Assembly: GCA_013398295.1 (NCBI GenBank)
Contig: VZSF01008207.1
Coordinates: 1,609,821-1,673,820, forward strand
DNA: 64,000 bases
Direction of reading: 5' to 3'
Source: Chionis minor
Lineage: Eukaryota; Chordata; Aves; Charadriiformes; Chionididae
The position numbers and the translations under genes were made by a program. Positions 27,116 through 41,602 of this stretch are shown piece after piece (position 1 is the stretch's first letter; each line of letters opens with the position of its first letter). The notes beneath the pieces are model-generated. The model was not told the origin of the DNA and did no database searches. It was given only the letters and a program-made list of their open reading frames with translations.

Positions 27116-28190
27116 AGTATTTTTAGATTTCTCTTTGAAATAAAACCATCTACCTCCAAGCATTGGGTGTCTTGAGCAACTGACTCAGGACTTCAGTGCT
27201 CCAAAGTAGTTGTTAAAGGGTGGGACCAGAATGACCTAATATTCAGTGTTCAAAACATGCAAGTCCGTAGCTGAGCAAGTTGTCACTGACAGTTTCAGAC
27301 TCTGTGCAGCACCTTGAGACAGTTTTAAACAGAGCCATTATTGCAAGGTGATGCAGGATCTCAGTGATACCTACATCTAGCAAGTCCAGGAAGAAGACCT
27401 ACTTTAACTAACCGTGCTATATGCCTAAATTTCCACACATTTCTCAGTTATTAGACTTTGACTTACATGTTTTGCTCTTAATATACTTTGATCAAAGTAA
27501 TAGAAAGCACATGAAAACAGAACGAGGAACAAATAATGCATTTGATAATATAAGAGAAAATTTTAGAAGTCCAATTTTCATTTATACTGCATCCCCTGGA
27601 TACAACTACAGTTGAGGCTAGGTGACCATACAATGTGTGTAAATTTTGGAATGACTCTCTTAATATTTTATTGGAAAAAACTAGTAACATTTGTCAAGCC
27701 ATTTTTTTAGTTGGCAAAAAACTACCAACATTCATCAAGTCAGTTAATCTACTGAATCTACTCTCTTGGCACCTTTGTAAATCTCATTACAAATAAAAAA
27801 AATCACAAATATATTCATATATTCATGAATGTCCACTAAACTGGATGAGTAATAAATAAAAATCCATTGACTAATTTCCTTCAGAAAACATTACATAACT
27901 CACAGGAGAATTTACCAATCAAACATTATTCAAGTAACTTCATTGCTAGGATTGTGTGAATTTTTATTTCTGACAAAAAAATTCTTGATTCAGATTTTCA
28001 AAAGTATTTAGGGATTTAAAGATGTATTTGAACGTCTCGTGGGTTTTGCAAGGCATTAAACAGGTTAGCGACAAAACTCCCGCTGCATTTAAAATTCTAG
28101 TCCTTGAGAAGTAGATCAATACATGGCATCCTACTGAGGCAACGTGAAGTTATTTCCATAGTTAAAGATACAGAAAGTGATTATGAAATT

Positions 28191-28213
28191 GTGTGTGTGT
28201 TTGTGTCTGTGTA
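28191..28213. repeat. GT-rich microsatellite
   Basis: (GT)5 followed by TTGTGTCTGTGT, an imperfect dinucleotide repeat. Confidence 0.8.
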
Positions 28214-28721
28214 CGATTAAAAGTTTCTTAAACTTTCAGCATTAGGATTTAAATTTTCCATGCTTTGTTCTATGAACAAAGGCAAGAGATTTTTGTTCTT
28301 CATTTTGCTTTTGAGGGAAGAGTTGTTTGGAGAAAATTTGTTTTTATATTGGAAAAAATCTTCTAAGAAGCATGTAAGTTATATAAGGATGTCCCAGAAT
28401 AGTCTCTCCTCCTCTCCCTATTTTCAATCACTTTGAATTAATTAACTCAAAACCTCAAAATTCTCAAGACAGATCCTGAAGTATTTGAAAACAAAAATAA
28501 AGACAAACTTGATCATTAGTGTTATGCACAAACTTCTGGCCCACCTGAACAGTCTTGGAATCACTCAGATTGTTTTCAAAGCGGTGGGTACACACTCTTC
28601 TCCAGGTGCTCTTAACTCCAGATACAAATCTCACTCCGCATATTTGTGTACAATATTTGCACTGTTTTGAAAGCCTAAGATATACAAACATCTTGTTGAA
28701 GTGGGAATGGAAAATGTTTTA

Positions 28722-28922
<201 letters not shown>

Positions 28923-30648
28923 TCAGTCATCTTCCAGCTATTGATGCCTACTGGGGAAATCTTGGGGATTAAAGAGTGTACTAGAGAAGTAACGCTTCAT
29001 TATTATAAAATAGCAATGCATTATAATAAATCAAAATAAATTCCTTTGTGCCCTGACTTCTTACCATTCAAAGCAGACCCAGTTTTCATTTGCAAACTTT
29101 TTTTTTTGCAATTTTTTTAAATACAGGGAAGAGAATTGAAAATTTCTGCAAGTAGTAAGATTTTTCTTAAAGAACAGATAACCAAAAGAAACTATTGCAA
29201 AACATTCCCTAAAGCAAAAATGAGAAAGTCAGTTATCTTCATAAAGATTTTTTGGTTTTAAGAAAGACCATTCCTCACAAGGAAAAACAACAAAAAAGGC
29301 CCCTTTATTTTAAAGTATGTAGCAAGTGCTGCTGCAAAGCACTTGATGGCAGTAATACCAGCTAACAATAGATTTAAACCCAGTAAAACCAGATTTACTT
29401 GCAGAAAGATGATGTACTTCATATGAATCTTTTTTGCAGCAAGCTAAGAAGTACAGCCCATACGGCAAAAAAGCTTTAAACATATTTAGGACAGAAAATA
29501 AAGCTCAACAAATGAAGAAAATCCAGTTTTAAGCACTGCATGAACATCATCTTTTTTCATCACTTTATAGGACATCACATAGGAGCTTAGACGTGCACTG
29601 ATAATACTCATACAGGATCTGATCTAAAGACTACAGGCATCGCTGAAAACATTTAATTTCATGTCAGTCATGTCTACACTTTTACGTAATCTTCTCATAC
29701 ATTTGTTATCTTTATTTTTGAACGTACAAAGGATTTCCTGGTTTATTTCCAAATATTTTTGACTCTAACGCTACCAGCAGTAACAATGGGCCTCTGGGTT
29801 ACACTTCTACTCCGAGTTCCCCTTGCCACACTAACAGAGGCCAGGATTTGCAAGACAATTGCTTATTAGAGTGAACTATGATCCTGATGGGTCAATGCAA
29901 AAGGAAGGAGACAGCTCATTTCCCTAGAGCTGTGAAAATTCATCAGGGCAGATAGGAATAAGTGCATGGGCATCTCAAACCTATTAGTTTTTAATTTACA
30001 AGGACCATACATAGAATTATTATCATGTGATAAGTTGTAGATTAGTAAGGTATCTCATTTCTCCTTTGATCATCTCACTCATTCTTTGCTCAGGAGACTA
30101 TTTCCCGAGGAATTATGCTAAGAGTACAAAACATAACTGTAACAGAAGAGGCTGGCATGAAAATTACAAGCCTTTTCCAAAAACGTTTCCTTCTTTTGCC
30201 CTCAGCTATGGAGATGAACTGATCCTGTCAAAAGATAAGCAATAACCCCTCAAGTAGACAACTAGCTAAGCAAACAGATAACCAACCGAACTAAAATAAA
30301 ATACAGGCTTTGGGCAGACATATTCTAGGTACATATCACCATTCGTTATAAGAGAAGCCTCCTGAATTTTGTAACTGAGATTAAATTTGCCCAGGTCACT
30401 TTGGGAACTTTGACAGGTCTATGGAGTGTTGCAAACCCACAGTGGAAGCCTTCCTCTAGGGCCCCTCCAGTGAGATTTGCCACACCTGCTACTCTGCTAA
30501 AGCTCTAAAGAAAATGGCTTCCTTCACAAGTAGATGAAGCTTTCTTTAAGCCAAAGACTAAAAGAAGTATGATGCCTTCACAGCAGAGAGTAAATGACAT
30601 AAAAGCCACATATAGCTTGTTAGGTGTTAATAGCTTGGTTTCTCTCAC

Positions 30649-30795
30649 CTCCGTCCAAGAGATTGGCCCAGTAGATAACCCTGAATCCTTGCAGAATCCC
30701 ATTCAAGGTTTCTTTTGCCAACGTTGACCAAGAAATAGAGATGGTTTCTGGTGATGTGGCAGTGGCTTGCACATTCCCTGGAGGGCAACTGGGCA
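30649..30795 (-). CDS. DSCAM: DSCAM exon: first half of fibronectin type III domain 3
   Basis: This 147-bp exon, phase 1 to phase 1, gives 49 codons plus one base. It runs from [10 protein letters not shown] through the core tryptophan in [11 protein letters not shown] and [17 protein letters not shown]. The acceptor is TTCCAG and the donor is GGAG|GTGAGA. Residue 4 is cysteine (TGC), where I recall tyrosine in the mammalian protein (SYPP). This puts a possibly unpaired cysteine in the linker between FN3-2 and FN3-3. It could be a genuine lineage change or a base error. Confidence 0.94.
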
Positions 30796-32300
30796 CTGGA
30801 ATAAGATATTCACCATTTTTAACTTGATGAATACAGCTCAATGTTTACCCTTCGGCTACCCTGTTATTGCTTTCATTTCTTTCTACCTAATTTCATTGCT
30901 ATCCTTTTATTGCTATTCCACCACCCGTTATTAAATTAGCAGTTACACACTGTTAACAATGCCAAGCCTTTATTCTTGCGACAATCCACATATTTCTGCA
31001 AATGCAGCTGATTTCCCTGGAAGGATTTTTGATGTACTGCTTTCCCACTTTCTGACTAGTCTTTTAATAGTTTTTTTGTCACTTCTTTTGAAAAAGAAAT
31101 GTGTCCTAGTACTGCAATATGCAGAATATTCTGTAAGCAATTTAAATATATTTTTTAAAGTATGCAGCCAAAAAGCTATCTTTCTGGAAAATTTTAATGT
31201 CCCCTTAAAATCAGTGGTGGAGGAAAGAAGGCACTTCTTTAAAAATACTGGAAAAAAGGTTCATAAAATATATTCACTGATATTTAGAAAAATTGGAAAA
31301 AATCAGCCAAATCTAAGGCATTTTGTATTGGCCATTTAGTGCCAAAACAATACAGCAGTATTAGTATTTGGCATTGCTTTTAAAGCTCATAACACCTTTA
31401 ATTCTGAGAAGGACTCAAATTTGAATAATGACCAAAAAACCCCATTGCCAGCATGCTGGATTTTGAAGAACACCCCCACCCCCCCATTTATTATAGTACA
31501 AAACATATGCATATGTGACTATACTGCTTTCTGAGGTCTTGCAGTGATAGAAACAGAGTAAATGAAAATCACCAGCCTTTCATGAAGCATATGCCTCAAA
31601 ATCTGTAGCTCTTGAGAATTTGAGAGATGTGCTACTCCATTTGTCCCATGTAAAAAGTTATATTCCTAGCTGGCCCTGACTTCAGGGGCTGATGTCAATT
31701 TGCAACAGCTGAAAATCTGACCTAAACTATCCCTTAGTATTATTATTTGCTTTTATACTCCTCTAAAATATTTGACCTCTTTTTGGATATAGAATCATTC
31801 ACTTTTTCCACTAGAGGACTCCCTCTCATTGTTTGAGAAGTACTTTTTATGTAGTTTGAAAGAAAAGTAAATAATCTATATTGTTCCTTGGATTAGAAAG
31901 GTTGAATTTTGCCTGAAATAACAATGATATTTTTCTCATTAGTTTGGATACCCTTGAAAAAAAGCTGCAACTCTTTTTATTCTGGCAAGATAAGGCATTA
32001 TGCAGTACAAGAGCTCTAGGTTTTGCAGTAGATTGATTTGAAAACAAAAGAAAGCCAACAAAATTAACAGTATCATTTCACCCTTCAGAGTTTTACTTCT
32101 TAGCATTGCAAAACCATAACTATGAAGCTATGACGAGATCACAAAATTTGCAAATATGTAAACACCAGAGCAATAGGCTTCTTAATGAAAACTATGGTCT
32201 TAGTCAATATCGTTTGGAGCAGGATATATCACTGTAGTAGGGTTATGTTTATTTACCTGGATGATTCTGCATTTCTTGCAATGAAAATTGAACATGGTCA

Positions 32301-32681
<381 letters not shown>

Positions 32682-35600
32682 CTAAACAGAAAATGAAAGA
32701 TTACACATTAAGTATGCGTCTCCAAAGTCTAGTTGTTGCCCTTAAAATTTTTGAAATATACACAAAGTTAACATTTTTTTCCTACCTAATGCAAGTCTGG
32801 TTTTAGGTAAAAATTAAAAAATACTCCCTGCACATGAACTAGTAACTTTTTACCATGATATATAAATTTCAGGTGCAGTTTGTTCTAATTTGTGCATTCC
32901 TGTGCTAAAAGAAAGACCTTTAAAAGGTTCATACACAGAAAAAACTGATAATGAGATATTCTTGAGTTATAATTTGAATGTATAATGTTTTGTTCTCTTA
33001 TCAGGTGAATCAATCAAAGTGGAGTCGATAAGGGTATATTTGCATTACAGGCCTACCACTCACTACTAATTGTGTTTTTGCCAGAAGCCCCTACCATTCG
33101 CTCACTAAATCTTGAGTAAGGCATTTATCGATCTGTTGAAGGCAGTCACGTAAGCTTATACAGCTAGATGCATTAGGAAAATTTTACGCTGTGCTTTGAA
33201 ATATGCTTCTGTTCATTCAGTGTGTAGTGTGGAAAGATGATTAGATAATGAGTGCTGAAGGCAATAATGAATTGGAAAGCAGGGATTTGCATACTGAATA
33301 GCTACTAAAACAAGGTGTACAATATCTGGCTTTCAAGAATATGGACAGTACAAAATTGCTGGTCGTAATTATGTACCATATTTTTCAGTCACAGCGCAAG
33401 ATTCCCTGTACTTGACTAGCAGAAATAATTTCTTTGCTCCGCAATATCAAATGTAGTCTAGAGTAAAACAAGGATTGGCAACTTAGGGAAAAAATCCTGT
33501 TATTGACATAAATACCTGTTAAAATTCCATTTAAATAGTATTGGACTAATTTCAATATGTGGTAAAGTTCCTGTCTGATTTTATACGTATATGAAATATA
33601 ACTAGCATAAACATTTTAAGGCACAGTTTATAATCCATGGACAAAAACCTGTTTCAAATCCTCCAAACCTCTTTCAAATTCCCGCCAGATGCCCACAAGC
33701 TCATCTGTTCCACTGACCCATAAAAAAGGTCTTTGTAATGCAGTTTATCGGCAATGAGTTAAACTGGCAGAGGCAGCAATTTCTGTTGTTACTACATCCC
33801 ATTAAATCTACCGAGCAACACATTCTCAAGAAGAATACTCTTTTCTGCCACAGGACCTGTCTATTTCAGTGAGTTTATAGTCCATTGGACTAAAGCCTCA
33901 CTGAAGTTAATAAAACCAGTGTGGGATTTGCCTTTCATCCACTATCAACAAATCACTGCTCTGCAAAATCCAGCGCCCTCTCCATATTTAAAATGCATCA
34001 CTGGATGGATCTGACTGAATTATCTCTTCAGATGCTTTATTTTTTTCTTCCTCCTGCCTTCAGAAACAGAAACAAAACTTGAAGCAAGGATATAATTTCT
34101 ACTGTACTACTTCAGTTCCTCTCATAAAAACACGCCCTGCAAGCGTGGTGCTGTCCATTCAGATGCAGGTGACTGAATTCGGAGATTCAGGTCTTGACCG
34201 TCTTGTAAGGCCCACTGCAAGGATTAGAACTGTGATTTTGTAATCTAAGAGTGTAATTGTCTCCTGTTTGAATATTTCTGCAGTTTGTTGTCAAAAAACC
34301 CCACAACCTCTTTTGAAATGTGTAGGTCGCTTATTATCAAATCACTTTGTTTTCAAGTGCTTTACCTAAACTAACTAAGGTCAGGGTTTTTTCTGAGATT
34401 CAGACATCTTCATAAGATAAAGCTGTTTCATTCCATCTGAGAAGAAAATAACTTTATCACTTTTAAATAATTAAGTATTTCAGGCTGAATTGTTTCACTG
34501 GGTGAAGGATTTCAAATTGTCTCCTAGTTAAAGGCTCCAACTGGCACATCCCCATGAGTTACCATGGGTGGCTTTTCAGCAGAAACTGTTGCGATAAACG
34601 CACATAATACACTGAAATTACAAGCAGTGTGCATAAAACACGTACACCACATCACGTACTGCATTTCTTGTTTTGTGAATGGCATACACTGCCTACTGCC
34701 ACATGTTGTATGTACATACACTATGTATCATAAGGTATGCACTGTACACCGAGAAAAAAAGAGCATTCGCCTTGTACATAATAGATTACAGAAACATATA
34801 TTGGAACACATATGTCATACTGTAAAACAGATGGAATATAATGATAAAATTGAAGCATACATTCACTATGCACTGAAATGTTCTCAGAGCAGGACAAGAG
34901 CCTGAATAGCCTCTTCACTGGGGAATCTGCAATTACATACTTTCTCATTTTGAATTGGAATAAAATGGCAAATTTTGCTGTTTTCATGGAGCATCTTTGT
35001 AATTGTTTTAGGTCAAGGGATTTTTTTCTTTAAATAAAATATAAACCTTTTACCTTTTTTTTTTCACTTTGAAACATTATGTAATATAATACAAGCTCAA
35101 AGTCACTTCAGAACAAAGCATTGAAATGTTTTACTGCACAAAACTTCAAATGGTCCTTGTTAGTACTATCTAAATTATTCATTTTGGTTTGACTTTTGCA
35201 CAACTAAATCATACTTGATATATACGCCTTCTCGTATATAGACACATTTTTTAGGTAAGAAATTCAGTGAAGCAACATTTGTCCATGACAAAGTGTTCAC
35301 GGGGAAAAAATATTGTTAACTTTGTCAGTAGTCATAGAACATTAAGAAAAAGTAGGTTTCAGTCTATGGTCTCTTTTAGTAAAAGTAAGACTGTGCAAGC
35401 ACTAACCTTTCAGGAAGACAACACTGTAACTTTACCTTGTCTGCAAAGGAGCTTTGAGGTCAAGGAAAACAATTAGGTTTTAGCTATGTCTAGCACCACA
35501 GAGAAACTTAGCGCCCATCTGATGAGCTAACCTCTCAAGCAACGGCTGCAAAGATTTTTCAAGCTGAGCACACAGAGGCCTGACAGCACAAAGATCACAA

Positions 35601-37246
35601 TAAGCAGAATTTCAGTGAAGTGCCAGTGGTGCCTTTTGCTGTCCATCCTTTCATAGGCAGGCCTCCAGAGCTTCTGACCCCTGCAAAACAGCTCCTCATA
35701 GGGTCTTATGGTGTGATGGGGCCATAGGCTACCTCTGGCTAGAACCAGCAGCACCTGCCTAGCACTTTGCTAGACACTGCTACAGTGCCTTTCATGCTGC
35801 TTAACCACATCAGATACTGCTGGTCGGTCAATAAATTAAAAGATTTAACAGGTTTAACAGAGTCTGGGCCTACAGGAATAGCACCTTGAAGGTTCACAGG
35901 AGACTGGGTATTCATTGGAGAGTGGGTGTGCAGTCTGGCAGCACAGTCCACAGCAAACTCCAAATGTCCAGCCAGCATCTGCGCAGAGTGTAGCATCAGG
36001 TTCATGTGGTCCACAGTTCTGGGACCATGGACCCACCTTTACTGATCTGGATTTATGCTGCATGGGTACAAGCAGGCATTTCCAAGGTCACAGGTAGCTC
36101 ACAGCTTAAGCTCACTCCAGTTGTGAAAAGCCATCTCTACACTCAGCTCATGAGACTTGCCAGGGCAATGGAATATGTATTCAATACATAGGTCATTTCT
36201 GTGATTATTTTGTTATATTAGATACTGATCATTACTTGACAAGTATTCACAAATCAAATTCCAAACATGATCTTTGGAATACTACTCCAGTTACTCATTT
36301 GATATGCTTCTCCTACTCCCCAGACAATACCTGGAGATCAGGACACTAAGTTGCACTTGAAGTGTGCCAGAAGTACAAATTGAACTATATTTGATGTTAT
36401 TGAAAGGTAGGTGTGGAAATTTTGTTTGTTCTGTAGCTGCCTGCACACATCTATAGCTATAAATTTTATTGGCAAATCTTCATAATCAGAAATGGCAGCT
36501 ATAAACTCTAGCAGTGAACCAATGGTACCTATCTTCTCTTGTTGCTTTTGAAAATATCCCCCAAAGTGAACTTTAAAAAAGCAAGCAAAGCCTTTCAATC
36601 TGTCTACCCACACATCCGTAAAAACAAGTTCATGCACAGAAGCTCAGAAGTTGTAGTTGACTAGATCTGATGGCAGTCACACTTCTGGAATGCTTTAAGA
36701 AGAAACAACTCATTAAGCATTTATTTCAGTTGTTTAGAATCCCTGTACACTCTGCATTGCTTCAGTAGACACTTCCTTTGCTCTACTGACTGTGTGTTGC
36801 ATTCAAATCCATGCTTCATACATACCTTTTATAAGTACATTGCTGTGTTTGACTTCAACCACTGGGTAAGCCTGTGACTAGTGACCACATGCCTTTAGTT
36901 TTTGGAAGTCATTTGACAAAATCCAACACATATAAATTTAAGATGTGGACAAGATCCAATAATCAGCAGTGCCCTTGTGACCTGTGCATGACCTGGCTGA
37001 TAAAGACTACTGCTTTTGGAGCTTAATACTGAAATGTCTAATTGAAACAGAATTTTTAATGCAACTTTTTTAAAACACCATTGAACTATTCAAAAAAATC
37101 TTGACAGATGAGGTCCCCGTGTACTAGTTGGACATATCAGTAGTTATATGTCCGTCTGCACTGTACGGAGATTGCACACTGTAGAAACCTGTCTTTTCAG
37201 GAACCAACTCAAAACTAACACAGGATCATGCTGGTTATTTATTGTG

Positions 37247-37267
37247 TAAATAAATAAATAAATAATA
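37247..37267. repeat. TAAA tetranucleotide repeat
   Basis: About four to five TAAA units in perfect tandem. A minor microsatellite. Confidence 0.85.
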
Positions 37268-38164
37268 AGGAGCCTGCAGTTTTTTATATGGCTAACAAGC
37301 AGCAGCTCACTGATACCATCCTGACTTTCTGGGGAAAGTATCATGGGGAAAAATACACATTATCTAGATTTGCAGGACTAATTAACATCACTACAAAAAT
37401 GAATCACTATTATACCTCTATCCTTCTCCAGCACTTAATACTACATATATCAGAGTCTTAAGTATATGGGATTATCAATACAATCTGGAAACTGCCATGC
37501 ATATTGAGATTACAATACCGTGATTATATAGCTTTATTCTGTCCACTATACTGTAGAAGCAGTATATGGCACAAAACCATATAAAACATCATTTAAGTAC
37601 CTCTGATATCATACTGAAAGTATTTAAAACATTCTGAGGTTGTTAAAACACTGGGCAAAATCTAGAAAAACTTGAGTCACAAGAGATACCAGATTTTAAA
37701 ATAGTATCAGTTGCCGGTATTTTTTAACCAGTTGATCTGATTCATTAATTCTCATGGGCTGTACTGAGACACTTTATTGCTCTCTCTGTGCAGACATGCC
37801 TTCAGTAAGGCTCTGTCCCAAAGTCCATTGCAATGGGAAAAAACTCCCATTGGCTCTAATGGTTTGGGGAAATTTTGCCCAAAACCACAGTGAAATTCTG
37901 AGTGCTCATTTTCCAAGCACATAGCCTTATCTCTGAAATCAGAAGGAAGTAGGAAATGTTATTGTCATCAGTACAGGCAAGCGGCTGCTGCTATTACTCT
38001 TCAATGGAAGGTTCTTTCTTTGCATAATGTGTCAGTCTTAATGGCCAATATAATATTTGTCAGCAAAGGTATCTGCAAGGTCTCCCCCAAATAAAATAAC
38101 TGATCCACAGTTGTTATAATATTCCCATCAATTAAACCTCTTTGAACGCACCAAAATACTGTCA

Positions 38165-38302
<138 letters not shown>

Positions 38303-39856
38303 TCACAGCACACAGCATTCAGCACTTCACCAATTTAACACACCGTCATCACAAAGATTTGGACAGGGTTGATGTCATGTGGAAAAATACCACTTCATCA
38401 AACAAAACCAGAGCCTAGCATCTTCCTTATTCAGGTGTCATCTCTGGCCAACAGTGAAATACAACACATATCAAAACATAGAAACTTGGCAAATAAAATA
38501 AGAGTGCATGATAGTGACTTTTCTTGTTTTGTGATATGCTCACAATGCTGTTTCTGTTTTGTAAATAGGCAAGATGTATATTCAGCAGTCAGAACCCTGT
38601 TGGTGATAGAACGGCAGCAGAACCCATTTGAAAGCAGGCAAGACAGGAGCTCCTCCGCGGGCCTTCATGATGTCACAAACTTTCCAGTGGGATTCCCTTT
38701 TTTCACTAGAGGCTGACCATATTCAGGCAAATATCAAATATTTTATACACAAAAACCTGCACACTTTACCCTCTCCTCCTCCCCAGTGTAAGTATCCCAG
38801 CCTGGAAATCAGGTAAAAAGTAACTGCCAGATGGAAAACGCAGACTGCAGCTCCTGCCTGAGCCAGGAGGAGTTTCGCTTACTCTTGATGTGCTGCCAAG
38901 GGTGTACCTGATGCTTTAAAGGCAAAGGAAAAAAGAAGGCCCTGAGTCTAGGGGAACCTACTTGTCAGCTGGGCAGCTACAAAGCAGATCAACAATTGGC
39001 TGGGATTGAACGGAGAGGTGTGAAGTAAATTGCTTGCTCAGCGAGGTAAATCATTGTCAAAGAAAGATCTGAAGAAAGGAATGGAGAAATCTCAGGCTGC
39101 TGTAGAGGGTTCCCTTGATGCAGAATATGGCTTCAGTAAAAGGTATTAAATTAAGTTTAATTGTATGACAAAGGAAATAAAGCAATAAAAAGGGTGAAAT
39201 GGGGCTGTTAGAGGTGGAACAGCAGTAAATGACAGCTGCAGTGAAAGGAACCAGAACATTTTGCTTTAACTGATAAAAGCAGAGAGACCCAGAATACTGC
39301 CTATGATATGTTTAAGTCATTAAATATGCCCTATTCGGTGCCATTATTGACTGTCCTTCATATGGGAAATTTCCAAAGGTTGAAAGAACTTTATTTCCAT
39401 TTATTTCTGTCACATTAATGTAGGAGAAGACGCAAAAGTCCGCTGGCAAAAATGAAATCTCTATGAATTCTTTGAATCCTGTCCTTGATTTTGTCCCCCT
39501 GTTGACAAACATGAATACCATTTGTCTGAGTACATTATAATACAGTGGAATGTGAGCAAAGTGTTTGATCCTAAAGATTGGTTTTAAAATGTGCTCCTTA
39601 AAATCTTAACTTTTCCTTGAAAGACCCCAAAATTTTTTACAGACCAGCGTAGTTAACTGTTCCCAGCATACCATGGTGAAAGGCTAAATAAGAAGTCATT
39701 CATTTTACATACTTTATGTCATACAGAATTTGTGACAAAGACATAGAGAAAACCCAGATATCCCAGCTTCCTCTATTGATTTCAGTATTAAACAACAGCC
39801 ATAATGCTTTTTTTTCTGACAAATATCAGTGCAAGTGTGTATTTGCAGTTTATTTT

Positions 39857-40948
39857 CATAGAATCATAGAATCATAGAATGGTTAGAGTTGGAAGGGACC
39901 TTAAAGATCATCAAGTTCCAACCCCCCTGCCATGGGCAGGGACAANNNNNNNNNNNNNNNNNNNNNNNNNNNNNNNNNNNNNNNNNNNNNNNNNNNNNNN
40001 NNNNNNNNNNNNNNNNNNNNNNNNNNNNNNNNNNNNNNNNNNNNNNNNNNNNNNNNNNNNNNNNNNNNNNNNNNNNNNNNNNNNNNNNNNNNNNNNNNNN
40101 NNNNNNNNNNNNNNNNNNNNNNNNNNNNNNNNNNNNNNNNNNNNNNNNNNNNNNNNNNNNNNNNNNNNNNNNNNNNNNNNNNNNNNNNNNNNNNNNNNNN
40201 NNNNNNNNNNNNNNNNNNNNNNNNNNNNNNNNNNNNNNNNNNNNNNNNNNNNNNNNNNNNNNNNNNNNNNNNNNNNNNNNNNNNNNNNNNNNNNNNNNNN
40301 NNNNNNNNNNNNNNNNNNNNNNNNNNNNNNNNNNNNNNNNNNNNNNNNNNNNNNNNNNNNNNNNNNNNNNNNNNNNNNNNNNNNNNNNNNNNNNNNNNNN
40401 NNNNNNNNNNNNNNNNNNNNNNNNNNNNNNNNNNNNNNNNNNNNNNNNNNNNNNNNNNNNNNNNNNNNNNNNNNNNNNNNNNNNNNNNNNNNNTGAGGGT
40501 GCACTCGATCCCACTGTCCATGTCTCCAACAAAGATGTTAAATAGCACTGGTCCCAGTACTGACCCTTGCGGGACACCACTCGTCACTGGCCGCCACGTG
40601 GACATTGACCCATTAACCACAACCCTTTGAGTGCGGCCATCCAGCCAGTTCCTTATCCACTGAGTGGTCCATTCGTTGAACCCGTGACTCTCCAATTTGG
40701 AGACGAGGATGTCATGCGGGACAGTGTCAAATGCTTTGCTTAAGTCCAGGTAGATGACGTCCGTTGCTCTGCCTTTGTCCACCAAGTTCGTGGCAGTATC
40801 GTAGAAGGCCATCAAGTTTGTCAGGCAGGATTTGCCCTTGGTGAAGCCATGTTGGCTGTCTCCAATCACCTCCTTATTCTCCATGTGCCTTAGCAGAGCT
40901 TCCAGGAGGATCTGCTCCATGATCTTGCCAGGCACAGAGGTGAGACTG
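39857..40948 (-). mobile_element. Young, 5'-truncated CR1 LINE, interrupted by an assembly gap
   Basis: A minus-strand CR1 of the same subfamily as the element at 24799. Its 3' end has three octamers (39857-39880) and a sequence identical to the other copy as far as 39945. The 5' part (40494-40948) encodes [35 protein letters not shown] and [15 protein letters not shown] without disruption. Over 455 ungapped bases I count about 7 mismatches to 25358-25812 (about 98.5% identity). The FADD catalytic box falls in the N gap. It lies in the sense orientation relative to DSCAM. Confidence 0.95.
39946..40493. other. Assembly gap of 548 N inside a CR1
   Basis: A run of unknown bases. By comparison with the intact copy, the missing piece would be about 815 bp (equivalent of 25813-26627), so the gap estimate is short or the element has an internal deletion. 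Any open frame drawn through the gap is meaningless. Confidence 0.98.
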
Positions 40949-40980
40949 TTTTCTCACTTCACAGAGGTGAGACTATTTTC
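40933..40980. repeat. Short tandem duplication across the CR1 5' junction
   Basis: A 21-base segment at 40933-40953 recurs at 40960-40980 with one mismatch, at an offset of 27. The first 15 to 16 bases are CR1 sequence and the rest is flanking DNA, so the unit spans the insertion boundary and must have duplicated after, or as part of, integration. Confidence 0.8.
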
Positions 40981-41581
40981 CAATACAGGAGCTGACTGTG
41001 GTTGTATGGAGGGAAAGATGTGGTCTGTAAGCTTTGAAATTATGCCATTCTTGACTATCCTTTTGCTACACAGACCCTTTGCAGTGTTCTTTATAACAGC
41101 TAGTGCTGGCCAACTCTGGTCACTGTAATATGTGATACGCAACCTGTGCCCCCTTGCCAATAGCATGATTTGAATTGTTCAGTTTTTATATTGTCTTTCT
41201 TGGACCTTTATTTGGCTCCCTTCTCATTACCTTCTCTCTCATTCTCTGCACCCATGCTGTTCTCCATTTCCTATTGTAAAAGCAGAGAACAGAAGTAAAC
41301 AGTGATCAAAAAAATGATGCTCTTGTACATTGCACATCACTTGAAATCAAAACCCAGGAGACAAACATCACATAGTCTGTCTAAGCCTGACCTCCTCTCT
41401 TCCAATTGTTCCCTAGGTAGATCAGTGACTTTTGAATACAGTTCCACACTGCTGGTCTTTTTCTCCAAGTAGACAGCTCCTTAAGAGACAGCGACAAAAG
41501 GATCAATTATTCTGAAACTTGGTTACAAGGGACTGAATAAAATGTGATGTTAAGGTTCCACCCTATTCACGGGGAAGCTGG

Positions 41582-41602
41582 TTTTTTTTGTTTTTTTTTT
41601 TT
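41582..41602. repeat. T-rich homopolymer run
   Basis: Two T runs split by a single G (8 and 12 T). It could be the A-tail of a retrocopy on the minus strand, but no retrocopy body is recognised beside it. Confidence 0.75.

Noticed and set aside
39864..40935. Long open frames on both strands across this interval
   Set aside because: They run through 548 N, which cannot contain visible stops. Only the CR1 parts outside the gap are real sequence.
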